A DNA stretch of 64,000 nucleotides from Limobrevibacterium gyesilva (GCF_025989185.1 NZ_JAPDNT010000018.1:1-64000); one strand, 5' to 3'. Counted from the stretch's first letter, positions 1-8,222 are shown. Numbers and translations are program-made. Notes: generated by a model from the sequence alone, not told the origin.

Positions 1-2
1 CC

Positions 3-50
3 GCGGATCTCATCGAGGCCCGCGGCCGCAAGGCCAAAGAGGCCGGATAG
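3..50 (+). CDS. possible C-terminal end of a gene entering from the left
   Basis: The frame beginning at base 3 reads 15 codons (ADLIEARGRKAKEAG) and then a TAG stop. The Lys/Arg/Ala-rich helical tail is compatible with the end of a real protein that starts outside the window. It is far too short to identify and could be chance. It is the only gene-like sequence left of the IS66 remnant. Confidence 0.2.
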   Translation, partial: ADLIEARGRKAKEAG

Positions 51-75
51 ATAGCTGCACCGACGACTCGTCGGA

Positions 76-936
76 TCAACACGAATGTCCTTGCGGAGCG
101 GGGACCGTCCATAGATAGGTCCACAATCGCCCGGTACTCGTCTTGCCCTTGGCCAGCACCGGCACGGTCGTATCGTCGCCGTGCAGCCGTTCGGCCGACA
201 TCACATGTTGGCGGATCAAGGTCACGAGGGGTGACAGCGTGGCCGTGCAGGCACCAACCCAGTCGGCGAGGGTCGAGGTGTCGAGCTCGATGCCCTCGCG
301 GGCGAACGTCTCGCTTTGCCGGTTCAGCGGCAGGTGCTGGGCGAACTTCGCGTCCAGGATGGTAGCCAGCAGCTCGGGACCGGCACGGCCGCGGGCAATG
401 GGGTGGAACGGCGCCGGAGCCTGGCGGATCGTCTCGCATACCCGACAGACGAACTTCTCGCGCACGGTCTGCACGACCTTCCACCGCCGCGGCACCAGTT
501 CGAGCGTCTCCGTCACGTCCTCACCCAGCTTGGACAGCGTGGCCTGGCAGCATGGGCAAGTGGTCGGGCCCGGGATCACCACCCGCTCACGTGGCAGGTG
601 TGCGGGCAAGGGACCGCGGACCGGCTTGCGGCGGCGCCGTCCCGGGCCAGCGCCGCCACCCGCGGGATCAGTGCCAAGGGCCGCATCGTCCTCGGCAGCA
701 CCGGCCTCCAACTCCTCAAGTTGCAGCTCCAGTTGGTCCAGCAGCTTGCGGCCCCGCTCGGACGAGGCGCCGAACTGCTCGTGTCGCAGCTTGGCAATCA
801 GCAGCTTGAGGTGCGCCACCATGGCTTCGGCGCCGGACGCGCGGGCCTCAGCCTCGCGTCGGGCCAGTTGCTCGGCGGCCAGCGCGGCGCGCAAAGCGGC
901 TAGGTCGTCCGGGATCGTGTCAGCGCCAGGGATCAC
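76..936 (-). pseudogene. tnpC: IS66 transposase TnpC, 3'-truncated
   Basis: IS66 TnpC is the DDE transposase. Starting at the GTG at 936, the protein has the usual N-terminal coiled-coil/leucine-zipper region (LAALRAALAAEQLARREAEA), the Arg/Lys-rich linker, a zinc-binding segment with CPCC and CRVC pairs, and the start of the DDE domain including LHGDDTTVPVLAKGKTSTGR. After RLWTYLW the homology ends and the frame runs out at PAPQGHSC, giving about 286 residues against roughly 500 or more for full-length members. The remaining catalytic acidic residues are missing. An in-frame start further upstream would overlap tnpB, so the GTG is preferred. Confidence 0.85.
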
Positions 937-976
937 GCCCGACAGTGAACCATACCTGGACGGACCTGTGTACCCC

Positions 977-1324
977 TCAGCCCGCTGCCTCCGGACGCCA
1001 CGTGCGCTGCGGTGCCCGCCAGTCGATGCCCTCCAGCAGCATGGACAGCATCGCAGGTGTGAGTGAGACCACGCCCTCCTTGGCCTGCGGCCAGGTGAAC
1101 CCGCCCCGCTCCAGCCGCTTGGCGTATAGCGACATGCCGAGCCCGTCGTGCCAGAGAACCTTGACCAGCCCTGCTTGGCGGCCTCTGAACACGTAAAGGT
1201 CACCGCCGTGCGGATCGCGCTGCAAGCCTTGCTCGACCAGCAGCGCCAGCCCGCTCATGCCCTTGCGCATGTCGGTGACACCGGTCGCCACCCAGACCCG
1301 CACACCCGACGGGACGGGGATCAC
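977..1324 (-). CDS. tnpB: IS66 accessory protein TnpB
   Basis: A 115-residue protein starting MIPVPSGVRVWVATGVTDMR and containing GLALLVEQGLQRDPHGGDLY and FRGRQAGLVKVLWHDGLG, the typical IS66 Orf2 (PF05717) sequence. It overlaps the end of tnpA by four bases, the usual translational coupling in this family, and is followed 40 bp later by tnpC. It is needed for IS66 transposition, but its molecular role is not established. The gene looks intact although the element is not. Confidence 0.9.
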   Translation of the reverse strand: MIPVPSGVRVWVATGVTDMRKGMSGLALLVEQGLQRDPHGGDLYVFRGRQAGLVKVLWHDGLGMSLYAKRLERGGFTWPQAKEGVVSLTPAMLSMLLEGIDWRAPQRTWRPEAAG

Positions 1325-1737
1325 CCGCGCAAGGCCGCCAGCACGCGCCGCAGCGCGGCTAGGTTTACGTCACTGCCCACTCGCACCTGGCGGCCGCCGC
1401 CCAGCTCGATCTCGATCAGGCCCGCTTGCGGCCGAGATGGCGTGGGAGCTGGCGCCGGAACTGACGGCTGCTCCGAGCGTCCCGGACCGGCGCCCGACAG
1501 TGGGGCCTCGAAGACTTGTACTGGCATGAACACCGGCATCTCGGACGCCGTCAGCAGTCCGTCGCGTACCTGCCGCCGCCAAGTGAACACCAGGCTCTCG
1601 CAGACACCGTGGCGAGCAGCTACAGCACGGACCAGGGAGCCGGGCTCCTGCGTCTCGGCCACGATCCGCAGCTTGGCCTCCAGGCTCCAGCGCCGACGCC
1701 GCTCCCGCCCGGTGATGATCTCCACCACCCCGTCCAT
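1321..1737 (-). CDS. tnpA: IS66 accessory protein TnpA (IS3/IS66 Orf1-type HTH)
   Basis: 138 residues. The N-terminal part reads RRRRWSLEAKLRIVAETQEP and contains the helix-turn-helix AVAARHGVCESLVFTWRRQV, the IS66 TnpA signature (PF01527-like). A Pro/Ala-rich middle and the IEIELGGGRQVRV segment near the C terminus are also typical. It is the first gene of the element and the farthest from the truncated end. The upstream sequence holds a hairpin (GCCGCCTTAA / TTAAGGTGGC, 1753–1780) that may regulate it. Confidence 0.88.
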   Translation of the reverse strand: MDGVVEIITGRERRRRWSLEAKLRIVAETQEPGSLVRAVAARHGVCESLVFTWRRQVRDGLLTASEMPVFMPVQVFEAPLSGAGPGRSEQPSVPAPAPTPSRPQAGLIEIELGGGRQVRVGSDVNLAALRRVLAALRG

Positions 1738-2058
1738 TCCACCACCCCAACAGCCGCCTTAACCACAGCTTTAAGGTGGCGAGCGACTCACGCCCAGGCG
1801 GCCCTCACCGGGCGGATACAGTGCTCCTGCGCTAAATGTCCGTTCTCCACCACCCACAGCGGCGGTAGCTGTGGCGGCGGTTGGAACCGCCGCACACGAC
1901 CCACGTAGGTCGTTCCAAGGCCGCTTGCCACCTCCGAAGAGCAGACGATCAGGATGGCTCGTAAATCAAATAATCTGACACTCTAGCGGCTTACAGCGGC
2001 TTACAGCGGCAGGCGCGCTAGCGCCCGCGCATGACGTCCAAGTAAGGCCCTGCATATC
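1738..2058. other. spacer upstream of IS66 tnpA
   Basis: No convincing gene. It holds the GCCGCCTTAA/TTAAGGTGGC hairpin just ahead of tnpA, a second small hairpin ACGACC–CACGTA–GGTCGT near 1906–1921, and the tandem CGGCTTACAG copies near 1987–2006 that may mark the IS end. Confidence 0.4.
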
Positions 2059-2460
2059 TCAAGGTTTCGGCTGCATGCCCTGCAAAAAGCGAAGCGGGTT
2101 GAGCGGACCAATGGGGATCAGTTCGAAGCTCATCATATGTGCTTTTCCCAGAGGCAGCTTTTCGAGCATTTCGTGAGCGACCGCCGGATCGGTGACGTTG
2201 ATGATGAACGCGACGCCCGGCTTTCCCTGTAGCGAGTACCACTGCTCGATCTTGCCATCGAGGTAGAGGCCGACAGTTTCCCGAACCTCCTCCGGCAGGA
2301 CGGCAAAGACCTGCGATTGTTCAAAACCGGGATTGATGGTCCCGATGGCGAGAATTTTGGTTGTCGGCGTCGATTTCGTAGCGACTCCTTGTGCGTTTGC
2401 GGAATTGAAGCCGACAAGGCATCCGATAAGTGCCATTGTGGCGGCAAGAGCGAGTTTCAT
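2059..2460 (-). CDS. secreted small protein, muconolactone-isomerase/YCII-like fold
   Basis: 133 residues. A clear Sec signal peptide (MKLALAATMALIGCLVGFNSANA) predicts export with cleavage after ANA. The mature part contains ILAIGTINPGFEQSQVFAVL, EEVRETVGLYLDGKIEQWY and VAFIINVTDPAVAHEMLEKL, a layout like the alpha-beta ferredoxin-like muconolactone delta-isomerase family, of which many exported members have no known function. An enzymatic role is not claimed. An SD-like AGGGAGATAAC lies just before the ATG (reverse complement of 2461–2471). The gene stands alone beside the IS66 remnant. Confidence 0.7.
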   Translation of the reverse strand: MKLALAATMALIGCLVGFNSANAQGVATKSTPTTKILAIGTINPGFEQSQVFAVLPEEVRETVGLYLDGKIEQWYSLQGKPGVAFIINVTDPAVAHEMLEKLPLGKAHMMSFELIPIGPLNPLRFLQGMQPKP

Positions 2461-2807
2461 GTTATCTCCCTTGTGTGTGTCGCTCAGGCGACCGGGTGAA
2501 CCCGTTGGGAGAGTATCGCCTGCAAGGCACCCGGATCAGCCTTGAAGCGCTGCCCCGCGATCTTGGTAGGCTCGCCTGGAAAGACCTCTTCGAGGCCAAA
2601 ATCCAGCGCGGCCAGCGCCTCAACAGCTACCTGGCTCGGCCTGAGCCGACAGAGGCATAGCACCAACGTCTGTTTTCACTTCGCACTGCCCGAAAGCCGA
2701 CGGTCGCAAATCCACCCATGTCAGCCATTCGGTCCCGCGCAGGCCCATGCCCGCTTTCGGGATTTCTTCGACTGCTGCCGGATGACCGACTTGGCTTCAT
2801 CCAGCCA
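2461..2807. other. spacer, possibly a decayed gene fragment
   Basis: No gene I can support. A minus-strand frame at 2484–2666 has a protein-like composition (ALDFGLEEVFPGEPTKIAGQ) but only about 60 codons and no recognisable family, and an equally long plus-strand frame overlaps it. The stretch around 2690–2760 (GCCCGAAAGCCGA, GCCCGCTTTCGGG) resembles non-coding repeat debris. Confidence 0.3.
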
Positions 2808-3293
2808 CTACAGCTTGTAGCCGATCTTTCGCAGCAGGTCTTTGCGCCACGCAATGTCGGCGTCGGCTTCGACACCCAGCGGCGAGGCGCCATCCACCAC
2901 GCCGAGCACGCCGCGGCCCTGCTCTGTTTGCGCGACAATCACCTGTGTCGGGTTGGCCGTCGCGCAATAGATGTGGCAGACCTCAGGCACCGCGCGCACT
3001 GCAGCCAGCACGTTGACGGGGAAGAACCCGTCACCCAGGAAGATGAGGAAAGTGTGGCCGGCGCCGATGGCCAATGCGTTGTCGCGTGCAAGGGCGAGGG
3101 CGGCCTCGTCATTACCCGACCAGCGCACTAGCCGTTTACCGGAGGCCTCGCAGAAGGCCAGCCCGAAGCGGATGCCCGGAACCGCGCCGACCAGCGCCTC
3201 GTGGATGTCTTCCACGGTCTTGATGAAATGCGACTGTCCGAAGATGAAGTTGGCAGCGTCCGGCTTGACGATGGGCACCACGGTGAGGTCCAT
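2808..3293 (-). CDS. adenosine-specific kinase (DUF355/PF04008)
   Basis: 161 residues starting MDLTVVPIVKPDAANFIFGQ. The sequence HFIKTVEDIHEALVGAVPGI, RFGLAFCEASGKRLVRWSGN, GHTFLIFLGDGFFPVNVL and the C-terminal WRKDLLRKIGYKL match the adenosine-specific kinase family, whose structurally studied members bind adenosine or AMP. The physiological role in bacteria is not settled. The start at 3293 is chosen because GGAG lies at a good distance (CAGGAGCGTACCCATG), whereas the in-frame upstream extension has no such site. Monocistronic. Confidence 0.85.
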   Translation of the reverse strand: MDLTVVPIVKPDAANFIFGQSHFIKTVEDIHEALVGAVPGIRFGLAFCEASGKRLVRWSGNDEAALALARDNALAIGAGHTFLIFLGDGFFPVNVLAAVRAVPEVCHIYCATANPTQVIVAQTEQGRGVLGVVDGASPLGVEADADIAWRKDLLRKIGYKL

Positions 3294-3683
3294 GGGTACG
3301 CTCCTGCAGGGTGAGCTACGCGATCCATGGTAGGCCGCCGGAAGGTGATTGCAAGCCACCACAGGCGGCCGATTTCGCCCCATCCCAGTCGATAACGACT
3401 TGAGGTCGGATGTGCGGTTCGGGGTACTGGCATTGATCGACCGAATGACCCAGATGGGCGCGAAGCAGCCGATCTTGCCATCTGCAACTTTATGGCAGCT
3501 GCGCCTCCAAGACCGGACCTCGCAGGTCCGGACGCGAAGGTCCGAGAAGGGTCGAAGGCAGTCATGGCATCTCCGGAGGGATCGTAACGCCAGCGGCCTG
3601 CTGACGGCACGCCGTCACCAGGCTGCTCATGCAAGAGCAAGAAACGCCGAGCTCGGCCCGGCTGTTTGTGCTATGGTGTGCGT
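3294..3683. other. spacer with a perfect hairpin
   Basis: Divergent promoter region between the adenosine kinase gene and ogt. At 3513–3531 lies CCGGACCT-CGC-AGGTCCGG, a perfect 8-bp stem with a 3-nt loop. No gene is supported. Just before ogt, TATGGT at 3672–3677 could be a -10 element with a very short leader. Confidence 0.4.
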
Positions 3684-4277
3684 ATGCCAGCCACAGGATT
3701 CACATTGTTCGATACTGCCATTGGCGCGTGCGGCATCGCCTGGAGCCCGTGCGGCATCGTCGGTGTGCAATTGCCCGAACGGCACGCCACGGCGACGCGC
3801 GAGCGCTTGCAGCGACGCTATCCCGATGTGCCGGAAGCTTCCCCGCCGCCGAAAGTGCAGCGGGCGATCGATGCCATCATCGCGTTGTTGCGCGGTGAGT
3901 CACGGGACCTGTCGCACGTCGTGCTGGACATGGGAGGCATCCCGGCGTTCCGCCAGCAGCTCTATTCGGCGCTGCGCAACATCCCCGCGGGCAGCACGAT
4001 CACCTATGGCGATCTCGCGCTGCGGATCGGCGATGGGTGCACAGCACGAGATGCCGGCGAGGCAATGGGCAAGAACCCGTTCCCAATCATTGTTCCGTGC
4101 CACCGGGTTGTGGCGGCGAATGGTAAGATGGGCGGGTTCTCTGCTCGGGGCGGCGTCGCGACGAAGCTGCGGATGTTGAATATCGAGCAGGCGCTGACCG
4201 GCAACACGCCCACGCTGTTCGACAGCTTGCCGTTAGGCCTCTCGCCGAAGCGAAGACGAGCGCCAGCCCAGACGTAG
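3684..4277 (+). CDS. ogt: methylated-DNA–[protein]-cysteine S-methyltransferase
   Basis: 197 residues. Repairs O6-methylguanine by transferring the methyl group to its own cysteine in a suicide reaction. The active-site block NPFPIIVPCHRVVAANGKMG contains PCHRV. The DNA-binding wing and helix region YSALRNIPAGSTITYGDLAL and the C-terminal GGFSARGGVATKLRMLNIEQ are standard. The N-terminal domain (MPATGFTLFDTAIGACGIAW) is the Ogt/MGMT type, with no Ada zinc domain. The ATG at 3684 is chosen over the upstream TTG because the GTGTGCGTATG context and a nearby TATGGT suggest an almost leaderless transcript. Monocistronic. Confidence 0.92.
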   Translation: MPATGFTLFDTAIGACGIAWSPCGIVGVQLPERHATATRERLQRRYPDVPEASPPPKVQRAIDAIIALLRGESRDLSHVVLDMGGIPAFRQQLYSALRNIPAGSTITYGDLALRIGDGCTARDAGEAMGKNPFPIIVPCHRVVAANGKMGGFSARGGVATKLRMLNIEQALTGNTPTLFDSLPLGLSPKRRRAPAQT

Positions 4278-4766
4278 CTTGCTGATGGCTTGGCCCGTGG
4301 GTGGACGGCGATCAGGCGGACCTTGACCGCCCGGGCGCGCGCTTCGGCTGGCCGATCCCAGCAACCTCCAACGCCTCACATGCAGATCCGAAATCGAGCG
4401 CAAGAAGCGCTACGAACCAGGCTGCGAAATGTCCGGTTCCTGGATGGCCTGGCAGGCCGACCTACGGCGGGGTTTGGTCGACGGCGGCGCTAGCCGCCCG
4501 GTTCCCCTATGTGTGCAGGGGGTGGAAAGCAGTCATTCCGCCCACACTGCGACGGACGCTCCAGAACTCAAAAATTTTGAAATTGCCGGAAGGTATGACC
4601 GGAACATTGACGTAGCGAGCTCACTCAGCGCGAGGGCCAGGCGGCGATCGGGTTGCCTATCCTAAAAATTCGCCGCGGCCGGATTCCCGCATGCTCACGA
4701 CCGGGCCGAAGACTACTAGCGGCCGTGCCATCATGCGAACATACGAGATCCGCGAATGGAGGACCA
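4278..4766. other. spacer carrying repeat copy A
   Basis: About 490 bp with no gene I can support. It contains the first copy of the two-hairpin repeat (4476–4526) and, around 4425–4465, GAAATGTCCGG followed by a GGCCTGGCAGGCC palindrome, debris similar to that near the other repeat copies. The end includes GGAGG as the SD of the next gene. Confidence 0.4.
4476..4526 (+). repeat. two-hairpin dispersed repeat, copy A (type I-E CRISPR-repeat-like half)
   Basis: Contains GGCGGC-GCTA-GCCGCC (4483–4498) followed by GGTTCCCCTATGTGTGCAGG (4500–4519) and GGGTGGA. The first part folds as a 6-bp stem with a GCTA loop, and the second as CCCCT/AGGGG. Copies B (6077) and C (56327) are nearly identical over about 50 bp in the same orientation, while the flanks differ. 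The second half has the layout of type I-E repeats (TTCCCC…GGGGGTG). Confidence 0.85.
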
Positions 4767-5204
4767 ATGAAACCTCAGATCGGCGTGATCACGCTGGCCG
4801 TGAAAAACTTAGAGCGGGCGCTTGCCTTCTATCGGGCGCTTGGGCTCAAGTCGCCCGGTGTGACAGCAACCGAATTCGCTGGCGACGACACCCACCCCGC
4901 GGGCGCATTAGTCATGTTCTGCCTCAACGGGGGGCAGATCCTCGCCCTCTATCCGCGCAGCGAACTCGCGAAAGACGCGGGCATCCCGCAGGGGCCAGCG
5001 TAGAGCGGCGAGTTCAGTCTCGGTCACGTTGTCGCGACTCGCGACGAGGTAGACGCGCTTTTGGCCAAAGCCAAGGCGGCGGGGGCGCCCGTCACCGCCC
5101 TACACGACCGCCCCTGGGGCATCTACTCCGGCTACTTCCGCGACCTCGACGGACACATGTGGGAAATCATCCACAACCCAAACAGCACCGACGCCAGCAC
5201 CTGA
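4767..5204 (+). pseudogene. VOC/glyoxalase-family protein, interrupted by one in-frame TAG
   Basis: The frame starts with ATG behind a good SD (GGAGGACCAATG) and reads MKPQIGVITLAVKNLERALA, a glyoxalase/bleomycin-resistance (VOC) N terminus. After codon 78 (…AGIPQGPA) there is a TAG at 5001–5003. The same frame then continues without interruption as SGEFSLGHVVATRDEVDALL … GYFRDLDGHMWEIIHNPNST to a TGA at 5202. Both halves match one VOC protein of about 145 residues, so a single base change explains the break. The metal-binding glutamate of WEII lies after the stop. It may be a recent null allele or a sequencing error. Confidence 0.85.
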
Positions 5205-5322
5205 TCGGGCTATATCGAGTCCAAAGAGGGTCCCAGTCGAGACCACAGCCGCCAAAAATCAAGACTTCTGAATCGGGCTTTGCCCGTCATATTGCCGACA
5301 CTCGTTGCAAATTAGGATATTA

Positions 5323-5850
5323 TCATCGGCCCAGCCCCGCTGAATGATAGAAGCGAGTCAGTTCTCGTGTCGTCGCCAGCTTTACCTTGGGCAAGGTGAT
5401 ATGGTCGAACATTTCCTTATAGCGTTTACGGTTTACGCGCGTGACAACAGCGATATGGTGGATCATCTCCCATTTCACACTATCCCTACCACCTGCTAGC
5501 GCCCCGGGCCGATCGCGCTCGAACCATGAACGCCGCAGATATCGTAGAAGGCCGGTCAGCGTCGGAATATCTAGAAGAATGAAGCCTGTTGCCCTTTCAA
5601 CTCGCTGCGGCAGACACCGCGAATAGTTGCCGTCCATGACCCAGCGCGGCCTCAGGATCGCCTCGTCATGCAATGCGATGAACTCCGCTTCCGGGCGCGG
5701 CTCCCACTGCGTGTTTGGCAAATGGTAAAGCTGATCGAGATGAACTGACGGTAGGTCGCGCGCCCGTCCGATGGCCTCGGCCAGCGTGGACTTGCCGCTG
5801 TTCGACGGCCCCATGATGCAAATGCGTGGTCCAAGGTCATCAATCGTCAT
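5323..5850 (-). CDS. P-loop NTPase, adenylate-kinase/FlaR-like
   Basis: 175 residues. Walker A GPSNSGKSTLAEAIG is close to the N terminus, followed by LPSVHLDQLYHLPNTQWEPR, WVMDGNYSRCLPQRVERATG, ILLDIPTLTGLLRYLRRSW and RDSVKWEMIHHIA. This is the topology-modulation/FlaR-like kinase family, P-loop nucleotide-binding proteins resembling adenylate kinase with no firm substrate. The ATG at 5850 was chosen because it sits about 14 residues before the P-loop strand, as in relatives. The longer frame to 5895 adds a low-complexity start. Confidence 0.75.
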   Translation of the reverse strand: MTIDDLGPRICIMGPSNSGKSTLAEAIGRARDLPSVHLDQLYHLPNTQWEPRPEAEFIALHDEAILRPRWVMDGNYSRCLPQRVERATGFILLDIPTLTGLLRYLRRSWFERDRPGALAGGRDSVKWEMIHHIAVVTRVNRKRYKEMFDHITLPKVKLATTRELTRFYHSAGLGR

Positions 5851-6204
5851 GGCGTGGTGGTGTCCGCTTGCTTGCTGACGACAATATATTGCCAAGGCCG
5901 TCCAGAGGCATCACGATGCATAATTCAAGAGTTTCGGAAACTCGGCTGGCGCCAACCCGATCAAGGGGTTGCGCTTTTCGAAACCTATAACCGAAATCGA
6001 CCATAGGTCCTGGAGGCCCAGAGTGCGTCTGCGTCAGTGCCAGCGGGGAACCCGAGTCTACGGTAGGAACGCTTTGGGTCACGGCGGCGCTAGCCGCCCG
6101 GTTCTCCTACGTGTGCAGGGGGTGGGCAGCGGACTCTTGATGTCGACTTGGCCGGATAGTGCCTCTCCGGTTACGTTGGGAGCGGATGCCAGGGATGCCT
6201 CTTG
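5851..6204. other. spacer carrying repeat copy B
   Basis: About 350 bp between the P-loop gene and the second murA. No gene is supported. It holds copy B of the two-hairpin repeat (6077–6126), followed at once by AGCGGAC (6129–6135), the heptamer that recurs in the island spacers at 56–64 kb. Confidence 0.4.
6077..6126 (+). repeat. two-hairpin dispersed repeat, copy B
   Basis: Same GGCGGC-GCTA-GCCGCC hairpin and CCCGGTTC…GTGTGCAGGGGGTGG segment as copy A, with substitutions (CTCCTAC for CCCCTAT, final GGG for GGA) and one base fewer near the left end. The mutation on the CCCC side weakens the second stem. It lies 1.6 kb from copy A in the same orientation. Confidence 0.85.
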
Positions 6205-7536
6205 ATGCACAACGCTGCTGACCGGTCTTTGCTCGCGGCTTCTCCCTGGTGGTGTCCCGAACCGGGGACAAGTCTCCTGATCCAGGGCGGGCGTCCGCTG
6301 GTCGGGACCTATCCGATCAGCGGTGCAAAGAATGCCGTGCTGCCGCTGATGGTCTCGGCCCTGCTCACGCCGCACCTAGTGACCCTGCACAACGTCCCGG
6401 CCAGCCTTGACGTCGCGGTGCTGTCAAACCTGCTCCACGGCCTCGGTGTCGGCTTGAATTGGTCCGCCGGTCATACGTCACTCTCGTTGACGCTCTGTGC
6501 CGATCACGTGCATCCGGCGCAGGTGGACGGCGTCCTCGTGGAGCGGATGCGTGCGTCTGTCCTTTTGCTCGGCGCATTGCTGGGCCGTTGCAGGAAGGCC
6601 AGCCTGCCAATGCCCGGCGGGGATGCCATTGGCCTGCGCGGCATCGACTTCCACGTCGCAGGCTTCCGCGCGATGGGGGCCGAGGTAGACCTCGCCGGGG
6701 GCGTGATTCATGCCAGTGCTCCACGCGGCCTGCGTGGAGCGGAGATCGTGCTGCCGCAGCCCTCGGTCGGCGCGACGGAGAACCTGCTGCTCGCGGCCGT
6801 GTTGGCGAAAGGCCGAACCGTTATTCGCAACGCCGCGCGTGAGCCGGAGGTAACCGACTTGGCCTATTGCCTAACGGCGATGGGCACGTCGATCGAGGGT
6901 GTGGGCAGCGACGTGCTGACCATCAACGGAGATGCGCCGCTCACGGGAGCCGTGCATACGGTGATGCCGGACCGCATCGAACTGGGAACCATGGCCTGCG
7001 CCGCCGCGATGACGGACGGAGAGATGAGGCTGGAGCATGCCCGGGCCGATCTGCTCGGCGCGGCCGCTGCCATCTTTGCGGCGGCAGGAGTCATGCTGGA
7101 ACCGACGGAAACTGGCTTGATCGCCCGTCGCGCGGCGGAAGGACTGACCGGCACTGACATGCAAACCCGGCCCTACCCGGGCTTCGCCACCGACCTGCAA
7201 TCGCCGGTGATGGCGATGCTGACGACGGCACGGGGTGCCAGCGCCATCACCGAAACCATCTTTGAGCAGCGCTTCAGACATGTCGACGAGCTCAGAAAGA
7301 TGGGCGCCAACATTGCCATTCGTGGACGAACTGCCTGGGTGCGTGGTGTGGAGCATCTGACCGGTGCCCGTGTAACGGCAACGGACGTCCGTGCTGCTGC
7401 AGCGCTTGTCCTGGCAGGTCTGAGTGCTAGCGGCGAAACCGTCGTGGATGGGTTGGACCACCTCGATCGTGGTTATGATCGGATGGCGGGCAAGCTCGTG
7501 GCATGCGGAGCCGCCATTGCCCGATCGACCATGTGA
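6205..7536 (+). CDS. second UDP-GlcNAc 1-carboxyvinyltransferase (MurA paralogue) with Asp at the catalytic Cys position
   Basis: 443 residues. MurA joins PEP to UDP-GlcNAc, the first committed step of peptidoglycan synthesis. The fold is complete: [17 protein letters not shown] with the conserved Lys42, [71 protein letters not shown] and [19 protein letters not shown]. Where the house-keeping copy (24637–25899) has [16 protein letters not shown], this one has [16 protein letters not shown], so the loop cysteine targeted by fosfomycin is Asp140. Cys-to-Asp MurAs are known to be active and fosfomycin-insensitive. The N terminus carries about 24 extra residues, so an internal start is possible. 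It stands alone next to the phage-like block, and lateral acquisition is likely. Confidence 0.9.
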   Translation: MHNAADRSLLAASPWWCPEPGTSLLIQGGRPLVGTYPISGAKNAVLPLMVSALLTPHLVTLHNVPASLDVAVLSNLLHGLGVGLNWSAGHTSLSLTLCADHVHPAQVDGVLVERMRASVLLLGALLGRCRKASLPMPGGDAIGLRGIDFHVAGFRAMGAEVDLAGGVIHASAPRGLRGAEIVLPQPSVGATENLLLAAVLAKGRTVIRNAAREPEVTDLAYCLTAMGTSIEGVGSDVLTINGDAPLTGAVHTVMPDRIELGTMACAAAMTDGEMRLEHARADLLGAAAAIFAAAGVMLEPTETGLIARRAAEGLTGTDMQTRPYPGFATDLQSPVMAMLTTARGASAITETIFEQRFRHVDELRKMGANIAIRGRTAWVRGVEHLTGARVTATDVRAAAALVLAGLSASGETVVDGLDHLDRGYDRMAGKLVACGAAIARSTM

Positions 7537-7567
7537 AGCCAAGGACCGCTTCGGGTCGTCAGCCGCG

Positions 7568-7816
7568 CTATTGTTCACCTCTCCGTAGCCGCGCGTCCTG
7601 CTCCAGAGCTGCGATCCTTTCTCGGCGCTCCCGGGTCCGGTTCTCCAGCGCCAGCAGTGCAACTACTACGCACGCGAGAGCTGAACCGAAATATTCGCCC
7701 GCGACGTAACAAGCAGCACCTATTGCGCCCAACAGGCCTTGCACATGAATAGTGGTCACTCGGTTGCTAGCCTGTCGCTTAGCGACAGCGGCTTCTTCAG
7801 GTCCAGCCTCGTACAT
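7568..7816 (-). CDS. small membrane protein of the phage-like block
   Basis: 82 residues starting MYEAGPEEAAVAKRQASNRV. One or two hydrophobic segments (LLGAIGAACYVAGEYFGSAL and ACVVVALLALE) are followed by a charged tail, RTRERRERIAALEQDARLRR, probably a cytoplasmic coiled coil. The start is supported by an SD-like GAGGTG seven bases upstream. It is transcribed away from the replication genes together with the RHH gene. No family was recognised, and a lysis-related role cannot be excluded. Confidence 0.6.
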   Translation of the reverse strand: MYEAGPEEAAVAKRQASNRVTTIHVQGLLGAIGAACYVAGEYFGSALACVVVALLALENRTRERRERIAALEQDARLRRGEQ

Positions 7817-7868
7817 CGAGCACCTCTGTCCGTTTTTCGACCGGGGGCGCAGGCTGCAAAACGGTGAT

Positions 7869-8069
7869 TCAGTCCGTGCTTGCTGGCCTGCGGCCTTTGG
7901 GCTGCGGTGAGGGCGGCTCACCCTCCGCAGCAAGCCCGCGCTCAATCAGCCGGCGGATAGCCTCCCCGCGGCTGCGTATCCGGTTTGCAAATGACCAGTC
8001 GTCGAGCGCCTTCAGCTCGGACGCAGTCATCATCACCGGGACGCGCTGGTCCTTTGGTTCATCCTTCAT
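7869..8069 (-). CDS. ribbon-helix-helix DNA-binding protein, probable repressor
   Basis: 66 residues starting MKDEPKDQRVPVMMTASELK. The strand RVPVMMT, then helix ELKALDDWSFANRIRSRGEA and IRRLIERGL, give the Arc/CopG ribbon-helix-helix layout in which a dimer inserts a two-stranded sheet in the major groove. It is transcribed divergently from the phage-like genes, and the space between holds repeated CAAGTTG boxes and a TTGACA element, so it probably controls that promoter and its own. The C-terminal tail (PSPQPKGRRPASTD) is flexible. Confidence 0.7.
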   Translation of the reverse strand: MKDEPKDQRVPVMMTASELKALDDWSFANRIRSRGEAIRRLIERGLAAEGEPPSPQPKGRRPASTD

Positions 8070-8092
8070 CGTATGACAGTAGCCCAACATGG

Positions 8093-8146
8093 CAAGTTGC
8101 ACAAGTTGGTTGACATCGCGCCAAAGTTAATATGTTGTGCAAGTTG
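8093..8146. promoter_or_regulatory. divergent control region with CAAGTTG operator boxes
   Basis: CAAGTTG occurs at 8093–8099, 8102–8108 and 8140–8146. TTGCACAA (first cluster) and TTGTGCAA (second) are exact inverted complements about 40 bp apart. TTGACA at 8110–8115 looks like a -35 element and lies between the boxes. The arrangement suggests binding by the adjacent RHH protein and possibly looping. The first downstream plus-strand gene starts at 8223. Confidence 0.5.
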
Positions 8147-8222
8147 TCCAGTTGGACAAGACGGCCGAACGGAGTGCGCCAACACCCCGCCCGGCCTAAC
8201 CCTAAGCACGGAGATTGAGTCC

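Larger units (their letters stand above)
76..2005 (-). mobile_element. IS66-family insertion sequence, truncated at its tnpC end
   Basis: Three genes in the order tnpA–tnpB–tnpC on the minus strand are the hallmark of IS66. tnpA and tnpB look intact, but tnpC stops after about a third to a half of its usual length, so the element is dead at its left end. The outer boundary at the tnpA side is uncertain. A GTAAGCCGCT-type sequence, duplicated in tandem near 1985–2010 (minus strand), resembles an IS66 terminal repeat start, but with tnpC truncated there is no partner to confirm it. Right boundary is therefore approximate. Confidence 0.75.

Noticed and set aside
4476-6126. A CRISPR array built on the two left copies of the I-E-like repeat.
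   Set aside because: The copies are 1.6 kb apart with genes between them, there is no regular spacing, no third local repeat and no cas gene. Kept only as solitary repeats.
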